NCBI RefSeq assembly: GCF_000189635.1
Contig: NW_002476454.1
Span: 186,001-250,000 of the forward strand
Length of the DNA stretch: 64,000 nucleotides
Direction: 5' to 3'
Source: Tetrahymena thermophila SB210
Taxonomy: Eukaryota; Ciliophora; Oligohymenophorea; Hymenostomatida; Tetrahymenidae
The position numbers were made by a program, and so were the translations under genes. Below are positions 63,526 through 64,000 of the stretch, piece after piece. Each line of letters starts with the position of its first letter. Positions within the stretch are counted from its first letter, which is position 1. Under the pieces are notes generated by a model. That model had not been told where the DNA came from. It was given only the letters and a program-made list of their open reading frames with translations, and did no database searches.

Positions 63526-64000
63526 ATTGTCTACTTTTAAATTTTTTTTGATTTTTAATATATTATTATTTTTCTTTTTTTTGTTTTTAATTTTTAAAGA
63601 TCTTGATATTTTAAAAGGATAAACATTCTTATAATTTTTATTAGATTAAATTAAAAAAACGTTTTAATATTAAAAATAGAAAATATTCAATAAAAAATAT
63701 GAATTAATATATTTACTAATATAAAATGTGATATTTACTAAAATAAAAAATACAAATATTGAATTTTAGCTAAATAAGAGAATAAATAGTTAGGAATTTA
63801 TTTTTAATTTTAGTATAAAGATTTTGGTAACTAACTAACTAATTTTTTGTTTATTTGAGAAAAATTAGATTATTTATTGGATTAATATAAATATACTGCA
63901 GGGTTTTATTTTAAAGTTTTTTGGTATAAAAATAAATATTTTATCAGTTTTTGGTTTTAAATCAATATTTATCAAATAGTATATTCAGGTTTTTATTTAA
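63526..64000. other. AT-rich end of the window
   Basis: No exon is seen. The last 46 bases are the second copy of the direct repeat and may continue past the window edge. Confidence 0.6.
63955..64000. repeat. second copy of the 46-nt direct repeat
   Basis: Matches 62313-62358 at 45 of 46 positions (a T to C difference inside TATATTnAGG). It stops at the window edge, so the full repeat may be longer. Confidence 0.9.

Overview
The window looks like macronuclear DNA of a hymenostome ciliate, most likely Tetrahymena or a close relative. All long genes read through TAA and TAG as glutamine and end only at TGA. The DNA is very AT-rich. Introns start GTA and end TAG or AAG; most are about 40-110 nt, a few 300-750 nt. 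Read with the standard code the genes fall apart into small false frames, so every gene below was read with TGA as the only stop and joined at GT-AG introns that keep frame. No telomere repeat and no Tetrahymena chromosome breakage sequence was seen, so this is an internal stretch of a chromosome.

Layout from left to right. 1-224: the end of a + gene. 0.5-4.1 kb (+): a coiled-coil protein and an unrecognised 257-residue protein. 4.1-7.5 kb: AT-rich spacer. 7.5-19.2 kb (+): a divergent protein kinase with DFT in place of DFG, a SNF5-domain chromatin protein with a zinc knuckle and a long acidic AT-hook tail, and a MAP3K-like kinase with a possible myristoylation signal. 20.0-25.6 kb (-): a protein ending in a CAP/SCP domain and a multi-pass membrane protein, the latter starting 19 bp from a divergent + membrane protein gene. 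26.9-29.3 kb (-): a class III alcohol dehydrogenase fused to S-formylglutathione hydrolase. 30.9-32.3 kb (+): a B-box-like zinc-finger coiled-coil protein. 32.6-38.1 kb (-): a voltage-sensor-only (Hv1-like) membrane protein in seven small exons, a Ser/Asn-rich coiled-coil protein and a SAM methyltransferase. 40.3-50.7 kb (+): a 4-TM protein, a ULK-like kinase, EMC8/9, a dual-specificity phosphatase and a divergent importin alpha. 52.1-55.4 kb (-): another kinase. 56.4-59.9 kb (+): a Gln/Asn-rich protein and a LITAF plus wolframin-like OB-fold protein. 61.0-62.2 kb (-): an RS/CCCH zinc finger protein with a histidine-phosphatase domain. 62.5-63.5 kb (+): a partly resolved gene.

The genes do not form operons; neighbours are unrelated in function. 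Signalling is prominent (four kinases, a DUSP, a histidine phosphatase, a voltage sensor). Several proteins join domains that are usually separate: ADH3-FGH, LITAF-OB, CCCH-histidine phosphatase and SNF5-AT-hook. These, together with the small-exon voltage-sensor gene, are the most interesting content. No virus-like element, rRNA, tRNA or CRISPR array was recognised.
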